From positions 310,001 through 374,000 of the forward strand of contig NZ_QPMJ01000002.1 of assembly GCF_003369835.1 (NCBI RefSeq): a stretch of 64,000 nt of DNA, written 5' to 3'. Both the position numbers and the translations under genes were made by a program. Below, in pieces: positions 1 through 8,626 of the stretch. Origin of the DNA: Halorussus rarus. Lineage in GTDB: Archaea > Halobacteriota > Halobacteria > Halobacteriales > Haladaptataceae. The first letter of the stretch is position 1, and each line of letters begins with the position of its first letter. The notes under the pieces were generated by a model, which was not told where the DNA came from, made no database searches, and saw nothing but the letters and a program-made list of their open reading frames with translations.

Positions 1-318
1 GTGGTCGAGGGCGCCAACGGGCCGACGACGTCGGCGGCCGACACCGTGCTCGAAGAGCGCGGAGTCCCCGTGATCCCGGACATCCTGGCGAACGCGGGCG
101 GGGTGACGGTGTCGTACTTCGAGTGGCTCCAGGACATCAACCGCCGGCAGTGGTCGCTCGAGCGCGTCAACGACGAGCTCGAATCACACATGCTCTCGGC
201 CTGGGACGACGTCCGGACCGAGGTCGAGGCCCGCGACATCAGCTGGCGCGACGCGGCCTACGTCGTCGCGCTCGAACGCGTCGGCGAGGCCAAGTCCAGC
301 AGAGGGCTCTGGCCGTAG
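1..318 (+). CDS. Glu/Leu/Phe/Val dehydrogenase, C-terminal part (cut by window start)
   Basis: The reading frame is open from the first base and encodes the last 105 residues of a glutamate dehydrogenase family enzyme (oxidative deamination of glutamate to 2-oxoglutarate, or the reverse). The piece begins in the nucleotide-binding domain at VEGANGPTT, continues with the family signature [18 protein letters not shown], and ends with the usual C-terminal helices. The N-terminal two thirds lie outside the window, so cofactor preference cannot be judged. The GTG at base 1 is an internal valine, not a start. Confidence 0.93.
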   Translation: MVEGANGPTTSAADTVLEERGVPVIPDILANAGGVTVSYFEWLQDINRRQWSLERVNDELESHMLSAWDDVRTEVEARDISWRDAAYVVALERVGEAKSSRGLWP

Positions 319-499
319 ATCCGGAATGACGATAGAGTAGGACCGTTCAGCGTCGAGTCAGTCGGCGTCGAACTGAACGTCGTGGAGCGAGCGTCGGAGA
401 CGGCGGGCGCATCGGGTTCGCTCCACCGTGGAGTTTGCTTGCTCGGCCGAAGCCGATGCGCCGGGTCAGGGGCGGGAATGCGGTCGGACGAGAGCGCGG

Positions 500-1936
500 T
501 CAGTTCGATTTTCCGAGGCTCGTCACGCGACCCGCGAACAGCGGCGTCTCGGTCGGCCTGTCGCGGATGTAGAACAGGAACGGCCGGTCGACGGTCATCT
601 CCGCCTGTCTGGCCGGCGCGCTCTCGGCGATGATGGCAGCCGTCGCGGCCGCGGCCTCGGTGCCGCGCTCGTCGACGGTCACGAAGCTCTGGTGGACGAC
701 GTCGTCGAGGTACAGGCCGCCCTCGCCCTCGACCATCCCGGCGAAGTCGGCGTTCCCGGAGAACGCCGCCTCGACGCCGAGCGCCCGGAGCGCCTCGACC
801 AGGCTGAACGCCGACTCGACCTCGAACTTCGGGAGCGCGAGGTCGACCAGCGCGGCCTCGGCCCGGTCGAGCATGATGGCCAGGCGGTCGACCGTCAGCG
901 CCTCCTCGAACGCCTCGAACTCCCCTTCCGCGGGGAGGACGACGACCATGCTGGTCTGCTCGTTGGCGTAGGGGAGCTCCACGAGCTGGTGGCCGCCGAC
1001 CGCGGCGTAGCTGGTCTCGATCGACCGGTGCATCGTCGGCACCTCGACCGTCGTCCCGTCGAGCGCGGTGAACGGCCGGGGTTCGGTCTGCTCCTCGGAG
1101 AAGGGGACGCGCCAGCGCGCCGAGAAGTAGACGGCGTTCGTCAGCACCAGGCGGGTCGTCGCGTCGATGGAGTCCCGCGGCAGCAGGTCCTCGATGCGGT
1201 CGTTCGTGTGCTCGGCGACCCACGCGTTGATGCGCTTCCGGGCGTCCTCGGGGGCGCCCGAGAAGTCCGCGAGCTGCAGGCCCGCCCGGTAGTAGGCGTC
1301 GAGCAGGTCGAGGTACGCCTCCCGGAAGGGGTAGCCCTCCTGGCCCCACGCCGAGTTGGCAGTGGTGAGTTCGAAGGCCGGCCCGGCGTCCTTCTCCCGC
1401 TCGGTCATCACGCGCCCGCTGGCATCCTCGCCGTCGGCGTTACGGCGCTCGAATTCGGCCGCCAGCGCCGCGAACGCCGCGTGGAGATTCTCGCCGTCGA
1501 GTTCGTAGCCGAGCGCGTCTGCCATCTGCGTCCGCGTCTCGCCCCGCGCCCCGGCGTAGGTCATCGCCATCGCGACCGAGACGCTGTACGGCGAGACGAA
1601 CAGATTGGCCGCGTCCTGCTGCTCGCGCAGCACGCCGAGCAGGTCGAGCGCGAACCCGACGTTGCCCCGGAGCTGGTCGGCGAGCAGGTCGGCGGAGAGG
1701 TCGGGGTCGGTGACGAAGTCGACCCGCGGGAACGGCGGGGCGTCGAGGTCGTCGAAGCCGGGAGCGTCCGCCGCGGTCGTCTCGTCGCCCGGCGGATCTT
1801 CGGGGGTCGGGGTGTCCCCGCTTCCGGGACTGGTCGACGTTCCGGTCGTCTCGGGGTCGTCGCTGCCCGTACAGCCGGCGAGCCCCGCGAGGAGGGCGCC
1901 GGTCAGCGCGAGCGTCTCGCGGCGTCGGAGGGTCAT
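500..1936 (-). CDS. Serpin family protein, Tat-exported lipoprotein
   Basis: 478-residue serine protease inhibitor of the serpin fold. The start at 1936 gives a Tat lipoprotein signal (LRRRETLAL, lipobox LAGC with Cys22), a short Thr/Pro/Asp-rich spacer, then the serpin domain. The reactive-centre-loop hinge is GTEAAAAT (from Gly425), the small-residue pattern of inhibitory serpins that can insert the loop into sheet A. Counting 17 residues from the P17 Glu puts P1 near Ser439, which would fit subtilisin- or elastase-like targets (inference, uncertain by about two residues). A longer upstream frame exists, but it lacks the signal and passes through the promoter. A TATA-like box 26 nt upstream suggests a leaderless mRNA. 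Confidence 0.93.
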   Translation of the reverse strand: MTLRRRETLALTGALLAGLAGCTGSDDPETTGTSTSPGSGDTPTPEDPPGDETTAADAPGFDDLDAPPFPRVDFVTDPDLSADLLADQLRGNVGFALDLLGVLREQQDAANLFVSPYSVSVAMAMTYAGARGETRTQMADALGYELDGENLHAAFAALAAEFERRNADGEDASGRVMTEREKDAGPAFELTTANSAWGQEGYPFREAYLDLLDAYYRAGLQLADFSGAPEDARKRINAWVAEHTNDRIEDLLPRDSIDATTRLVLTNAVYFSARWRVPFSEEQTEPRPFTALDGTTVEVPTMHRSIETSYAAVGGHQLVELPYANEQTSMVVVLPAEGEFEAFEEALTVDRLAIMLDRAEAALVDLALPKFEVESAFSLVEALRALGVEAAFSGNADFAGMVEGEGGLYLDDVVHQSFVTVDERGTEAAAATAAIIAESAPARQAEMTVDRPFLFYIRDRPTETPLFAGRVTSLGKSN

Positions 1937-1957
1937 ACTCCGCCGTACCACCCTGCG

Positions 1958-1966
1958 TTGTAAACG
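1958..1966 (-). promoter_or_regulatory. TATA-like box of the serpin gene
   Basis: On the minus strand this reads CGTTTACAA, centred 26 nt upstream of the serpin ATG. This spacing fits transcription starting at the start codon. Confidence 0.5.
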
Positions 1967-2054
1967 TCTTCTGTAGGGTGAAGGGAGCGCTTCAGTCACC
2001 CGCGACCGAGTCACTCCGATCCACCGGTCGGCCGACGGCCCGAACGACCGGGAC

Positions 2055-2062
2055 GTTTTATC
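2055..2062 (+). promoter_or_regulatory. TATA-like box of the VOC gene
   Basis: GTTTTATC is centred about 28 nt upstream of the ATG at 2086. It supports that start over the longer upstream frame. Confidence 0.55.
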
Positions 2063-2085
2063 GTTCGGCGTCGACTCTCCCGAGT

Positions 2086-2487
2086 ATGGAGCCGGAATCG
2101 TTCTTCCACGTCGCGGTGAAGACCGACGACCTCGACGCGAGCGAGGCGTTCTACCGGGAACACTTCGACGCCGAGGTGGTCGAGCGAGGCAGCGCCGACG
2201 ACGGCGAGGGCGCGACGGCCGTCGACCACGTCGCGCTGGACGTCGCGGACAGACTGGTGTACCTGTTCGGCGAGGCACCCTACGAGGCGGCCGGCCTGGT
2301 CGACTCCGTTCCGACCGGCTTCCTTCACTTCGGCTACGTCGTCGCGGACGTCGACGCCGCCCACGAGCGGTTGACGGCCGCCGGCGTCGAGTTCGTCATG
2401 GAGCCGACGACGTTCGGCGACCTGAAGATCGCGTTCCTCACCGACCCTACCGGCGTCCGAATCGAACTGATAGAACACCTTCAGTGA
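2086..2487 (+). CDS. VOC family (glyoxalase/dioxygenase superfamily) protein
   Basis: 133-residue single-unit vicinal-oxygen-chelate protein. It opens with FHVAVKTDDLDASEAFYRE and ends with FLTDPTGVRIELIEH, the two halves of the beta-alpha-beta-beta-beta fold. Candidate metal ligands are His9 (FHVAV), His48 (VDHVALD) and the C-terminal Glu in IELIEH, as in glyoxalase I-like proteins. The substrate cannot be assigned. The start at 2086 is chosen from homology and the TATA-like box 28 nt upstream. It stands alone between the divergent serpin gene and the convergent dehydrogenase gene. Confidence 0.88.
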   Translation: MEPESFFHVAVKTDDLDASEAFYREHFDAEVVERGSADDGEGATAVDHVALDVADRLVYLFGEAPYEAAGLVDSVPTGFLHFGYVVADVDAAHERLTAAGVEFVMEPTTFGDLKIAFLTDPTGVRIELIEHLQ

Positions 2488-2526
2488 GGCGGACGCAGCG
2501 GGAACCGGTCTCACGGCGTCTCGCGC

Positions 2527-3843
2527 TCACGTCTCCCAGTTGTCGAGCGCGTCGAGGAATATCTCGCGGACGTCCGCCTCGGTTACGGGGCGAGGGTTGG
2601 TCCGCAGGAGGCGCTCCTGGGTCTCGACGGTCTGTGTCGCGAGCCAGTCGACCTCGTCCTCGGTGACGCCCGCCAGCTCGTGGAGCCCGCTCGGCAGGAC
2701 GTTGAGGTCCCGCTGGAGCTGAATGTACTGTTCCTTGAGCGCGTCGGCGGCCTCCCGGTCCGACTTGCCGGTCGTGTCCACGCCGAACAGTTCGGCGAGG
2801 TCGGCGAACCGGCCGGGGTCGCTCGCGGCGTTGTAATCGATGGTGCTGGCGGGCGTGAGCACCGCGATGGTCTCGCCGTGGTTCGTGTGGTAGCGGTTGC
2901 CGACCGGGTACGCCATCGCGTGGCAGAGGCTCGCGCCCGCGGTGAGCCCGGCGATGGCGCCGAACAGCGCGCCCTGGAGCATGTTCTCGCGCGCTTCGAG
3001 GTCGTCGCCGTTGTGGACCGCCCGCCGGACGTTCGACGAGAGCAGGTCGATGGCCTTCTCGGAGAACATCTCGGTCAGCGGCGTCCGGCCGGCGTACACC
3101 GGGCGCTCGGCCGGGTCGGTCGGCCGGAGCAGCGAGTCGTACTCGTGGGTGGTGTACCCCTCCATCGCGTGGCCGAGCGCGTCCATCGCGGTCTTCGCCG
3201 TGAGGTCCGGCGGGAGCGTCGTCGTCAGCGTCGGGTCCAGCACCGCGGCGTCGGCCCGGACGTGGTTGCTCGAGATGCCCTCCTTGATCTCCTTCTCGGG
3301 GACCGAGAGGATGGCGACCGGCGAGATCTCGGCGCCGGTCCCCGCGGTCGTCGGCAGCAGCACCAGCGGCGGCCCGGACTCCGCCAGGCGTTCGCCCGCG
3401 CCGGTGGGCTCGGCGACGTAGTCGAGCGGGCTCCCTCCGTTGGCGACCACCGCCCGGGTCACCTTCGCGGTGTCCATGCAGCTCCCGCCGCCGAGGCCGA
3501 CGTAGAAGTCGTAGCCGTCCGCGCCCGCCTCGTCGCGGACGAACGCGATGCAGTCCTCGGCCGCCTCGACCGAGGGCTCGCGCTCGGACTCGTCGTAGAC
3601 GTCGACCGCGAACCCGGCGTCCGCGAGGTGGCTTTCGACCCGGCCGGCGTGGCCGAGGTCGACGAGGTTCGCGTCGGTCACGACCAGCCCCCGGGCGTCG
3701 TCGCCGACGCCGAGGTCCCGGAGTTGGAAGCCAAGCTCGTCGGCCGCGTTCCGGCCGAACCGTATCTCGGGCATCCGGATGCTCCAGACGGTCTCCGGCG
3801 CGGGGTCGCGGGTCGGCGCCGACACCGAGCGGTCGTAGCTCAT
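2527..3843 (-). CDS. Iron-containing alcohol dehydrogenase / hydroxyacid-oxoacid transhydrogenase-like
   Basis: 438-residue group III iron-dependent dehydrogenase. The NAD-binding glycine motif is GLGGGSCMDTAKV and the next conserved block is LLPTTAGTGAEISP. Metal-ligand segments include DALGHAMEGY, SLCHAMAYPVGNRYH and TNHGE. The length and the long C-terminal half resemble the ADHFE1-type hydroxyacid-oxoacid transhydrogenases, which move hydride between 4-hydroxybutyrate-like and 2-oxo acids without free cofactor. That subgroup is an inference, and a plain alcohol dehydrogenase is the alternative. Confidence 0.88.
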   Translation of the reverse strand: MSYDRSVSAPTRDPAPETVWSIRMPEIRFGRNAADELGFQLRDLGVGDDARGLVVTDANLVDLGHAGRVESHLADAGFAVDVYDESEREPSVEAAEDCIAFVRDEAGADGYDFYVGLGGGSCMDTAKVTRAVVANGGSPLDYVAEPTGAGERLAESGPPLVLLPTTAGTGAEISPVAILSVPEKEIKEGISSNHVRADAAVLDPTLTTTLPPDLTAKTAMDALGHAMEGYTTHEYDSLLRPTDPAERPVYAGRTPLTEMFSEKAIDLLSSNVRRAVHNGDDLEARENMLQGALFGAIAGLTAGASLCHAMAYPVGNRYHTNHGETIAVLTPASTIDYNAASDPGRFADLAELFGVDTTGKSDREAADALKEQYIQLQRDLNVLPSGLHELAGVTEDEVDWLATQTVETQERLLRTNPRPVTEADVREIFLDALDNWET

Positions 3844-3969
3844 CGGGGACCCCCGGCCGGGTCGCGTCTGCTTCGGCGACCAGTGCCACTCTCTGTCAAA
3901 CTGGCCATGGCGGGTACTCGATACGCACCGGTATCAACGTTGTGAACGTGTAGACTTCTCTACGTTCTA

Positions 3970-4902
3970 TCACCGGCGAAGCCGCGCGACCGTCTCCCCG
4001 CCCTGCTCGGTCACGTCCACGAGACCGTCGTCTGCGAGGTCGCCGAGGAGACCCTCCAGCCACTCGCGGCCGTACTCACCGTCGGGCGCGTAGTCGACCC
4101 GAATCCGGGGGCCGAGCTTCGACAGCGGGAGCTCGTCGTACTCCTTCAGCGTCGAGACGACCCGGCCCCGGAACTGGCGCCTGCTCCCCTCGAAGCTCGG
4201 CTGGGTGGGGACGTCCGGCGCGGTGAAGTCGCCGGTCTCGTAGGCGTGACACCACTCGCGCCACGGACACCCGGCCGAGTCGCACTTCGGGGTCTGCTCG
4301 CAGGCGACGCCCCCTAATTCCATGACGGCGTTGTTCCAGACCCGCGACTCGCCCGCGGGCATCGCCTCGCGCGCGGCGGCCTCGAACGCGGCGTCGTCGT
4401 CGGGCACGTCGAACGCGCGGTGGAGGACGCGCTTGACGTTGGTGTCGACAACCGCGTCCCCGTTGTTGAACGCGAAGGAGGCGACAGCGTTGGCAGTGTA
4501 GGGTCCGACGCCCATCAGTTCCTGGAGTTCGTCGGGGGACTCGGGGAACTCCCCGTCGTACTCCTCGACCACCTGCCCGGCGGCCTCGTGGAGGTACTTC
4601 GCGCGGTTGTTGTAGCCGAGGCTGTGGTCGGTCCAGAACCCCACCACGTCGGCCCGGTCGGCCGCCGCCAGGTCCGCGGTCGTCGGCCACCGGTCGAGGA
4701 ACGCCTCCCAGGCCTCGACGACCCGGCCGAGCTGGGTCTGCTGGCTCATGACCTCCGAGACCAGGATCTCGTAGGCGTCGTCGGTCTCGCGCCACGGGAA
4801 CTGCCGGTGGTCGGCCTCGTACCACGAGACCAGCGCCTCGCGGACCGCCGGGAGGTCGTCGGGGAGGGCGTAGTCGGCTCCGTCCGGTTCGGCGTCGCTC
4901 AT
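3970..4902 (-). CDS. mutY: A/G-specific adenine glycosylase MutY
   Basis: 310-residue HhH-GPD base-excision repair glycosylase that removes adenine opposite 8-oxoguanine. The catalytic Glu50 is in SEVMSQQTQ, the helix-hairpin-helix is LMGVGPYTANAVASF, and the catalytic Asp153 is in VVDTNVKRVL. A four-Cys iron-sulfur cluster follows at Cys201, 207, 212 and 218. Its spacing (X5-X4-X5) differs from the E. coli X6-X2-X5 pattern. The C-terminal part is short and no full NUDIX-like 8-oxoG-reading domain is visible. A CTTTACC box lies about 25 nt upstream of the start at 4902. Confidence 0.95.
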   Translation of the reverse strand: MSDAEPDGADYALPDDLPAVREALVSWYEADHRQFPWRETDDAYEILVSEVMSQQTQLGRVVEAWEAFLDRWPTTADLAAADRADVVGFWTDHSLGYNNRAKYLHEAAGQVVEEYDGEFPESPDELQELMGVGPYTANAVASFAFNNGDAVVDTNVKRVLHRAFDVPDDDAAFEAAAREAMPAGESRVWNNAVMELGGVACEQTPKCDSAGCPWREWCHAYETGDFTAPDVPTQPSFEGSRRQFRGRVVSTLKEYDELPLSKLGPRIRVDYAPDGEYGREWLEGLLGDLADDGLVDVTEQGGETVARLRR

Positions 4903-4994
4903 CGACGTTCGGTAGGGACGACGCCGGTAAAGGGCCAGTGGTTCGAGTCGCCGTGGCCCGCCGCTCGCGCGGCGTCGCCGGGCTCGGCCGGCGA

Positions 4995-5270
4995 TTACCG
5001 GAGCGCCCGGTCGCGGACCGCGCTGGCCTCCTCGCTCAGTTCCCCGGCCGCATCGGACGCCCGGTACGTGTCCCTGCCCGCCGCGCTGTTGGCCGGGCAG
5101 GTCTGGGTCAGGCCGGTGACGGTGAGGACGGCGCCGACCAGGAAGGCACCCGCCGCGACCGACCTGCGGAGTCGCAAGGCCCCGCGGAACGAGCCGATCG
5201 ACAGCACGAGCAGCAGCGGTCCGAGCGTGATGCGAATCCCCTCGTCGAGTCCGCCGACGTTCTTTTGCAT
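4995..5270 (-). CDS. DUF2892 family (YgaP-like) membrane protein
   Basis: 91-residue inner-membrane protein. The N-terminus KNVGGLDEGIRITLG is the DUF2892 signature, followed by two membrane helices (about residues 13-30 and 36-55) and the conserved TQTCPANSAAG stretch with one Cys. In bacteria this domain follows a rhodanese domain in YgaP. Here it stands alone. Its function is unknown, although sulfur or redox handling has been suggested for the family. Confidence 0.85.
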   Translation of the reverse strand: MQKNVGGLDEGIRITLGPLLLVLSIGSFRGALRLRRSVAAGAFLVGAVLTVTGLTQTCPANSAAGRDTYRASDAAGELSEEASAVRDRALR

Positions 5271-5415
5271 GGGTCCTCGACCACGGGACGACGCCGGACC
5301 ACTTCAAGGTAGGGTGGGCAGGCGGGCGGGGCTGGGGTCGTCGGTCTCCGCGCAGCACCGGTCCCCGCCACTGGGTGTCGAAAGGCGTTTCCGCCCCGGG
5401 GCCGACTCTCGGGGC

Positions 5416-5748
5416 ATGAGCCTCGACGACCTGCAGGACGAACTCGACGGCGAGGACGACGCCCTCGGCGACGAGGTGGCGGTGTCGCTCGACCGAGAGA
5501 CCCGCAACGAGCTCGCGATGCTGAGCGCCGCGTTCGACCCGGACGAGACCGACGAACTGCTGCGGCGGGCGGTCCACATGCTGTTCCAGACCGCGGTCGA
5601 GACCGGCAACCTCGACTTCCACCTCCGGAGCGAGTACGACGTCACCTACGACGAGTACCTCTCGGGGATGACCTACGACGAGATGACCGGCGGCGGACAG
5701 CAGTTCCCCCAGCAACAGCAGAACGACGACCGGCGCTACCAGTTCTGA
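5416..5748 (+). CDS. Conserved haloarchaeal protein of unknown function (110 aa)
   Basis: Short acidic cytosolic protein. The N-terminal 25 residues are mostly Asp/Glu/Leu. The middle (VAVSLDRETRNELAMLSAAF, about residues 28-48) looks like a helical pair, and the C-terminus is Gln-rich (QQFPQQQQND). The start at 5416 is the first ATG after a long non-coding stretch of the same frame and gives a typical soluble N-terminus. The sequence supports no enzymatic motif. A small DNA- or protein-binding role is possible but unproven. Confidence 0.75.
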   Translation: MSLDDLQDELDGEDDALGDEVAVSLDRETRNELAMLSAAFDPDETDELLRRAVHMLFQTAVETGNLDFHLRSEYDVTYDEYLSGMTYDEMTGGGQQFPQQQQNDDRRYQF

Positions 5749-5843
5749 GGCGGCGCGGCAGTCCCGGAGTCCCGACAGTGCCGACACCGAAGGGACAGAC
5801 CCAAATCCTCGCCGCGAGAACCTCCGCCGAGCCGAGCCCACGC

Positions 5844-6563
5844 ATGCCACGCTACGAGGGCGTCCACGCCCACCCCGACGGCGACAGCACCGCGGCGCGG
5901 TTCGCGGCGACCGCCGCCGAGTACGAGTTCGACGGCGTCGTCGTTCGCAACCACAGCGACGCGACCGCCGGCCTCGACGAGGCGGACCGCGAGCGCATCG
6001 CCGACGAGTACGGCGTGGACGTGGTCGACGCCATCGAGATCCGGGCCGACGACCCCGATGTGGCGTCGGGCCACGTCGGCAACTACCGGCCAAAACACGC
6101 GATCCTGGCGCTCCACGGCGGGACGAACGCGCTCAACCGGTTCGCGGTGGAGTCCGACCGGGTCGACGTGCTGGCCCACCCGATGGCCGGCCGGGGCGAC
6201 TTCAACCACGTGCTCGCGAAGGCCGCGGCCGACCACGGGACCCGCGTGGAGTTCGACCTCTCGCGGGTGCTCCGGGACGACGGCGGCCCGCGGGTGCAAG
6301 CGCTCCAGGACCTCCGGAAGCTCCGCGAGCTGGTCGAGAAGTACGAGGTGCCCTACGTCGTCAGCGCGAACCCGACCAGTCACCTCCAGGTGCGGGCGCC
6401 ACGGGAACTCGCCGCGGTGGGGGAAGCGATCGGCTTCTCGAAGGACCAGATTCGGACCGGACTCGCCGAGTGGGCCGCCCTCGCCGAGCGCAACCGCGAG
6501 CGGATGTCCGACGACTTCATAGCGCCGGGGGTCAAACGCGGCAGGCATGAAGAAGACGCTTGA
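5844..6563 (+). CDS. rnp3: Ribonuclease P protein component 3 (Rpp30 homologue)
   Basis: 239-residue TIM-barrel subunit of archaeal RNase P, which works with the catalytic RNA in 5' maturation of pre-tRNAs. It has the Rpp30 features VHAHPDGDSTAA, VVVRNHSD, AIEIRADDP, VDVLAHPMAGRGDFNHVLAK and YVVSANPTSHLQVRAPREL. The start at 5844 is the first ATG of the conserved block. Its last 17 bases overlap the next gene, so the two are probably translated from one mRNA. Archaea commonly keep it near rnp2 and psmA. Here those genes lie 8.6 kb downstream. Confidence 0.95.
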   Translation: MPRYEGVHAHPDGDSTAARFAATAAEYEFDGVVVRNHSDATAGLDEADRERIADEYGVDVVDAIEIRADDPDVASGHVGNYRPKHAILALHGGTNALNRFAVESDRVDVLAHPMAGRGDFNHVLAKAAADHGTRVEFDLSRVLRDDGGPRVQALQDLRKLRELVEKYEVPYVVSANPTSHLQVRAPRELAAVGEAIGFSKDQIRTGLAEWAALAERNRERMSDDFIAPGVKRGRHEEDA

Positions 6564-7158
6564 GGAGCACGCCGCCCGCTTCGACGACGTCGCCGGCGAG
6601 TACGACGACAGCCAGAATGACACCGAGGAGTACCGCGCCTGCGTGTCGCTGGTGGTCGAACACGCAGACCCCGACGGAGACGAGACCGTGGCGGACCTCG
6701 GCACCGGCACGGGCGCCATCGCGCTGGCGCTGGCCGACCAGGCCGGCGAGGTCGTCGGCCGCGACATCAGCGAGGGGATGATGGAGCGGGCCCGCGAGAA
6801 GGCCGAGGCCCAGGGCATCGACAACGTGGAGTTCGGCGAGGGCCGCTTCCGGGAGCCCGACGTCGACTCGGCCGACGTCGTGGTCTCGAACTTCGCGATG
6901 CACCACCTCGCCGACGCGGAGAAGCGCGAGGCCATCGAGGCCATCGCCGAGCTGGGGCCGCGGAAGTTCGTGCTCGGCGACGTGATGTTCTTCGGCGAGC
7001 CCGACCCCGACGAGCCGTTCTACAGCCCGGAGGTCGACGACCCCTCGACGGTCGGCCACCTCGCGGACGCGCTGACCGACGCCGGATTCGCGCTGACCGC
7101 GGTCGAGCGCGTCCACGACCAGGTCGGGGTGCTGGTGGCCGAGCGCGGCGCCGAGTGA
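6547..7158 (+). CDS. Class I SAM-dependent methyltransferase
   Basis: 203-residue Rossmann-fold methyltransferase. Motif I (SAM binding) is VADLGTGTGAIALALAD, motif II ends VVGRDISEGMMERAREKA, and motif IV is DVVVSNFAMHHL. The protein overlaps the 3' end of rnp3 by 17 bases, and a methyltransferase at this place is common in archaeal RNase P gene clusters. An RNA substrate is therefore plausible but not shown by the sequence. No substrate-recognition domain (PUA, THUMP) is fused to it. Confidence 0.88.
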   Translation: MKKTLEEHAARFDDVAGEYDDSQNDTEEYRACVSLVVEHADPDGDETVADLGTGTGAIALALADQAGEVVGRDISEGMMERAREKAEAQGIDNVEFGEGRFREPDVDSADVVVSNFAMHHLADAEKREAIEAIAELGPRKFVLGDVMFFGEPDPDEPFYSPEVDDPSTVGHLADALTDAGFALTAVERVHDQVGVLVAERGAE

Positions 7159-7375
7159 CGGCCCGACGGCGGTCGTCAGGTGGACGTGTTACGACCACCG
7201 ACGGCAGTTTCTGAGCCGAGATATTGCTTCTATAACGCAATAATACCCGACGGAGCCCTGCGGATCGAGGACTGTGGAAGGCTCTCTCTAGGAACACTGT
7301 CTCCGGCTAATACGCTACAATACGACATCTTGAGACGTCATCGAGTCCATCCTCGCGGCGGCGCACCCCATCAGG

Positions 7376-7382
7376 TTTATTA
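7376..7382 (+). promoter_or_regulatory. TATA-like box of the rhodanese-MBL gene
   Basis: TTTATTA is centred 30 nt upstream of the ATG at 7409. The 250 nt in front of that ATG is more AT-rich than its surroundings and also holds a short inverted repeat at 7222-7242. Confidence 0.5.
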
Positions 7383-7408
7383 GCCCCCGGCCATTAGAAT
7401 TGTGCAGA

Positions 7409-8524
7409 ATGAGCAAAACTAAGCAAGACAGTCCCGACATCAGCCCCGAGGAAGTGGCCGACCGACGAGACGACGAGGACCTGTTCGTCCTCGACGTTCG
7501 CAACGAGGACGACTACGGGGAGTGGGCGATCGAGGGGAGTCACAACCTGCCGATTTACGACCAGTTACTCGACGACGACTTCTCCGGACTGGAGGCGTCG
7601 CTCGACGAGATTCCCGAGGACAGGGAGATCGCCGTGGTCTGCGTGGCGGGGATCACCTCCGACTCCGCGGCCGGTTTCCTCCGGAACCGCGGCTACGACG
7701 CCAAGTCGATGACCGACGGCATGAACGGGTGGGGCCGCGTCCACGTTCCGTACGAGGTCGAGGACCTCGACGGCGTGGTCCAAGTCGTCCGCCCGGGCAC
7801 CGGCTGCGTCTCCTACCTCGTCCACGACGGCGAGGAGGGCGTCGTGGTCGACCCCAGCCTCTACGTCGAGGAGTACCGCGACCTCGCCGAGGAGCGCGGC
7901 GTCGAACTCGTCGGCGCGGTCGACACGCACGCCCACGCCGACCACGTCAGCGGCGGGCGGGAACTGGCGGCCGGCTACGACGCGCCGTACTACCTCCACC
8001 CGGACGACGGCGGCGACCTCGACGACTACGAGCCCATCGAGGACGGCGATACCGTGGCGGTGGGCGACCGCAGCCTCGACGTCCTCCACACGCCGGGTCA
8101 CACGCCCGGTAGCGTCTCGCTCCGCGTCGGCGACGCGCTGCTCTCGGGCGACACGCTGTTCATCGACAGCGTGGGCCGACCCGACCTCGAGGGCGACACC
8201 GAGACGGACGTCCGCGAGGGCGCGCGCGAACTCTTCGACAGCCTCGACCACCTCGCCGACCTTCCCGAGGAGACGGTCGTCCTGCCGGGCCACTTCAGCG
8301 ACGAGGAGCTCCGGCCGCTCGCCACCACGCTCGGCGAACTCGAGGGTGACAACGAGCTGTTCGGGATGGACGACCCCGACCGGTTCGTCGACACCATCGT
8401 CGAGAGCCTCTCGGACGAGCCGGCGAACTACAACCGGATCAAGGCGATCAACTGGGGCGAGGAGCCGCTGACGGACGACGCCGCCGACCTCGAACTGGGA
8501 CCGAACAACTGCGCGGCCAACTGA
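7409..8524 (+). CDS. Rhodanese/MBL-fold fusion protein (persulfide dioxygenase-like)
   Basis: 371 residues. An N-terminal rhodanese domain (about residues 10-115) has Cys78 in the active-site loop VVCVAGITSDSAA. A glyoxalase-II-like metallo-beta-lactamase domain follows (about 125-330), with THAHADH (His174, His176, Asp178, His179), LHTPGHTPGS and LPGHFSD as metal ligands. Fusions of this type oxidise or transfer persulfide sulfur, so a role in sulfide detoxification is likely (inference). The domain order is the reverse of bacterial CstB. The ATG at 7409 is preferred to the TTG at 7400 because of the TATA-like box 30 nt upstream. Confidence 0.9.
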   Translation: MSKTKQDSPDISPEEVADRRDDEDLFVLDVRNEDDYGEWAIEGSHNLPIYDQLLDDDFSGLEASLDEIPEDREIAVVCVAGITSDSAAGFLRNRGYDAKSMTDGMNGWGRVHVPYEVEDLDGVVQVVRPGTGCVSYLVHDGEEGVVVDPSLYVEEYRDLAEERGVELVGAVDTHAHADHVSGGRELAAGYDAPYYLHPDDGGDLDDYEPIEDGDTVAVGDRSLDVLHTPGHTPGSVSLRVGDALLSGDTLFIDSVGRPDLEGDTETDVREGARELFDSLDHLADLPEETVVLPGHFSDEELRPLATTLGELEGDNELFGMDDPDRFVDTIVESLSDEPANYNRIKAINWGEEPLTDDAADLELGPNNCAAN

Positions 8525-8626
8525 CGCGAGTCGTCGGATCCGCCGGCGCGTGCCGGCGTACCGAACCGGTCGGACGGCCTTTCGGCCATCAAAACGTTTC
8601 TCTTCTCTCGCGAACAGGTTGTTGAC

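Noticed and set aside
4920..4994. GGTTCGAGTC sequence resembling a tRNA T-loop upstream of mutY
   Set aside because: No acceptor, D or anticodon arms can be folded around it.
7180..7383. 67-codon frame between the methyltransferase and the rhodanese-MBL gene
   Set aside because: It overlaps the AT-rich regulatory region and TATA-like box, and the product shows no protein-like pattern.
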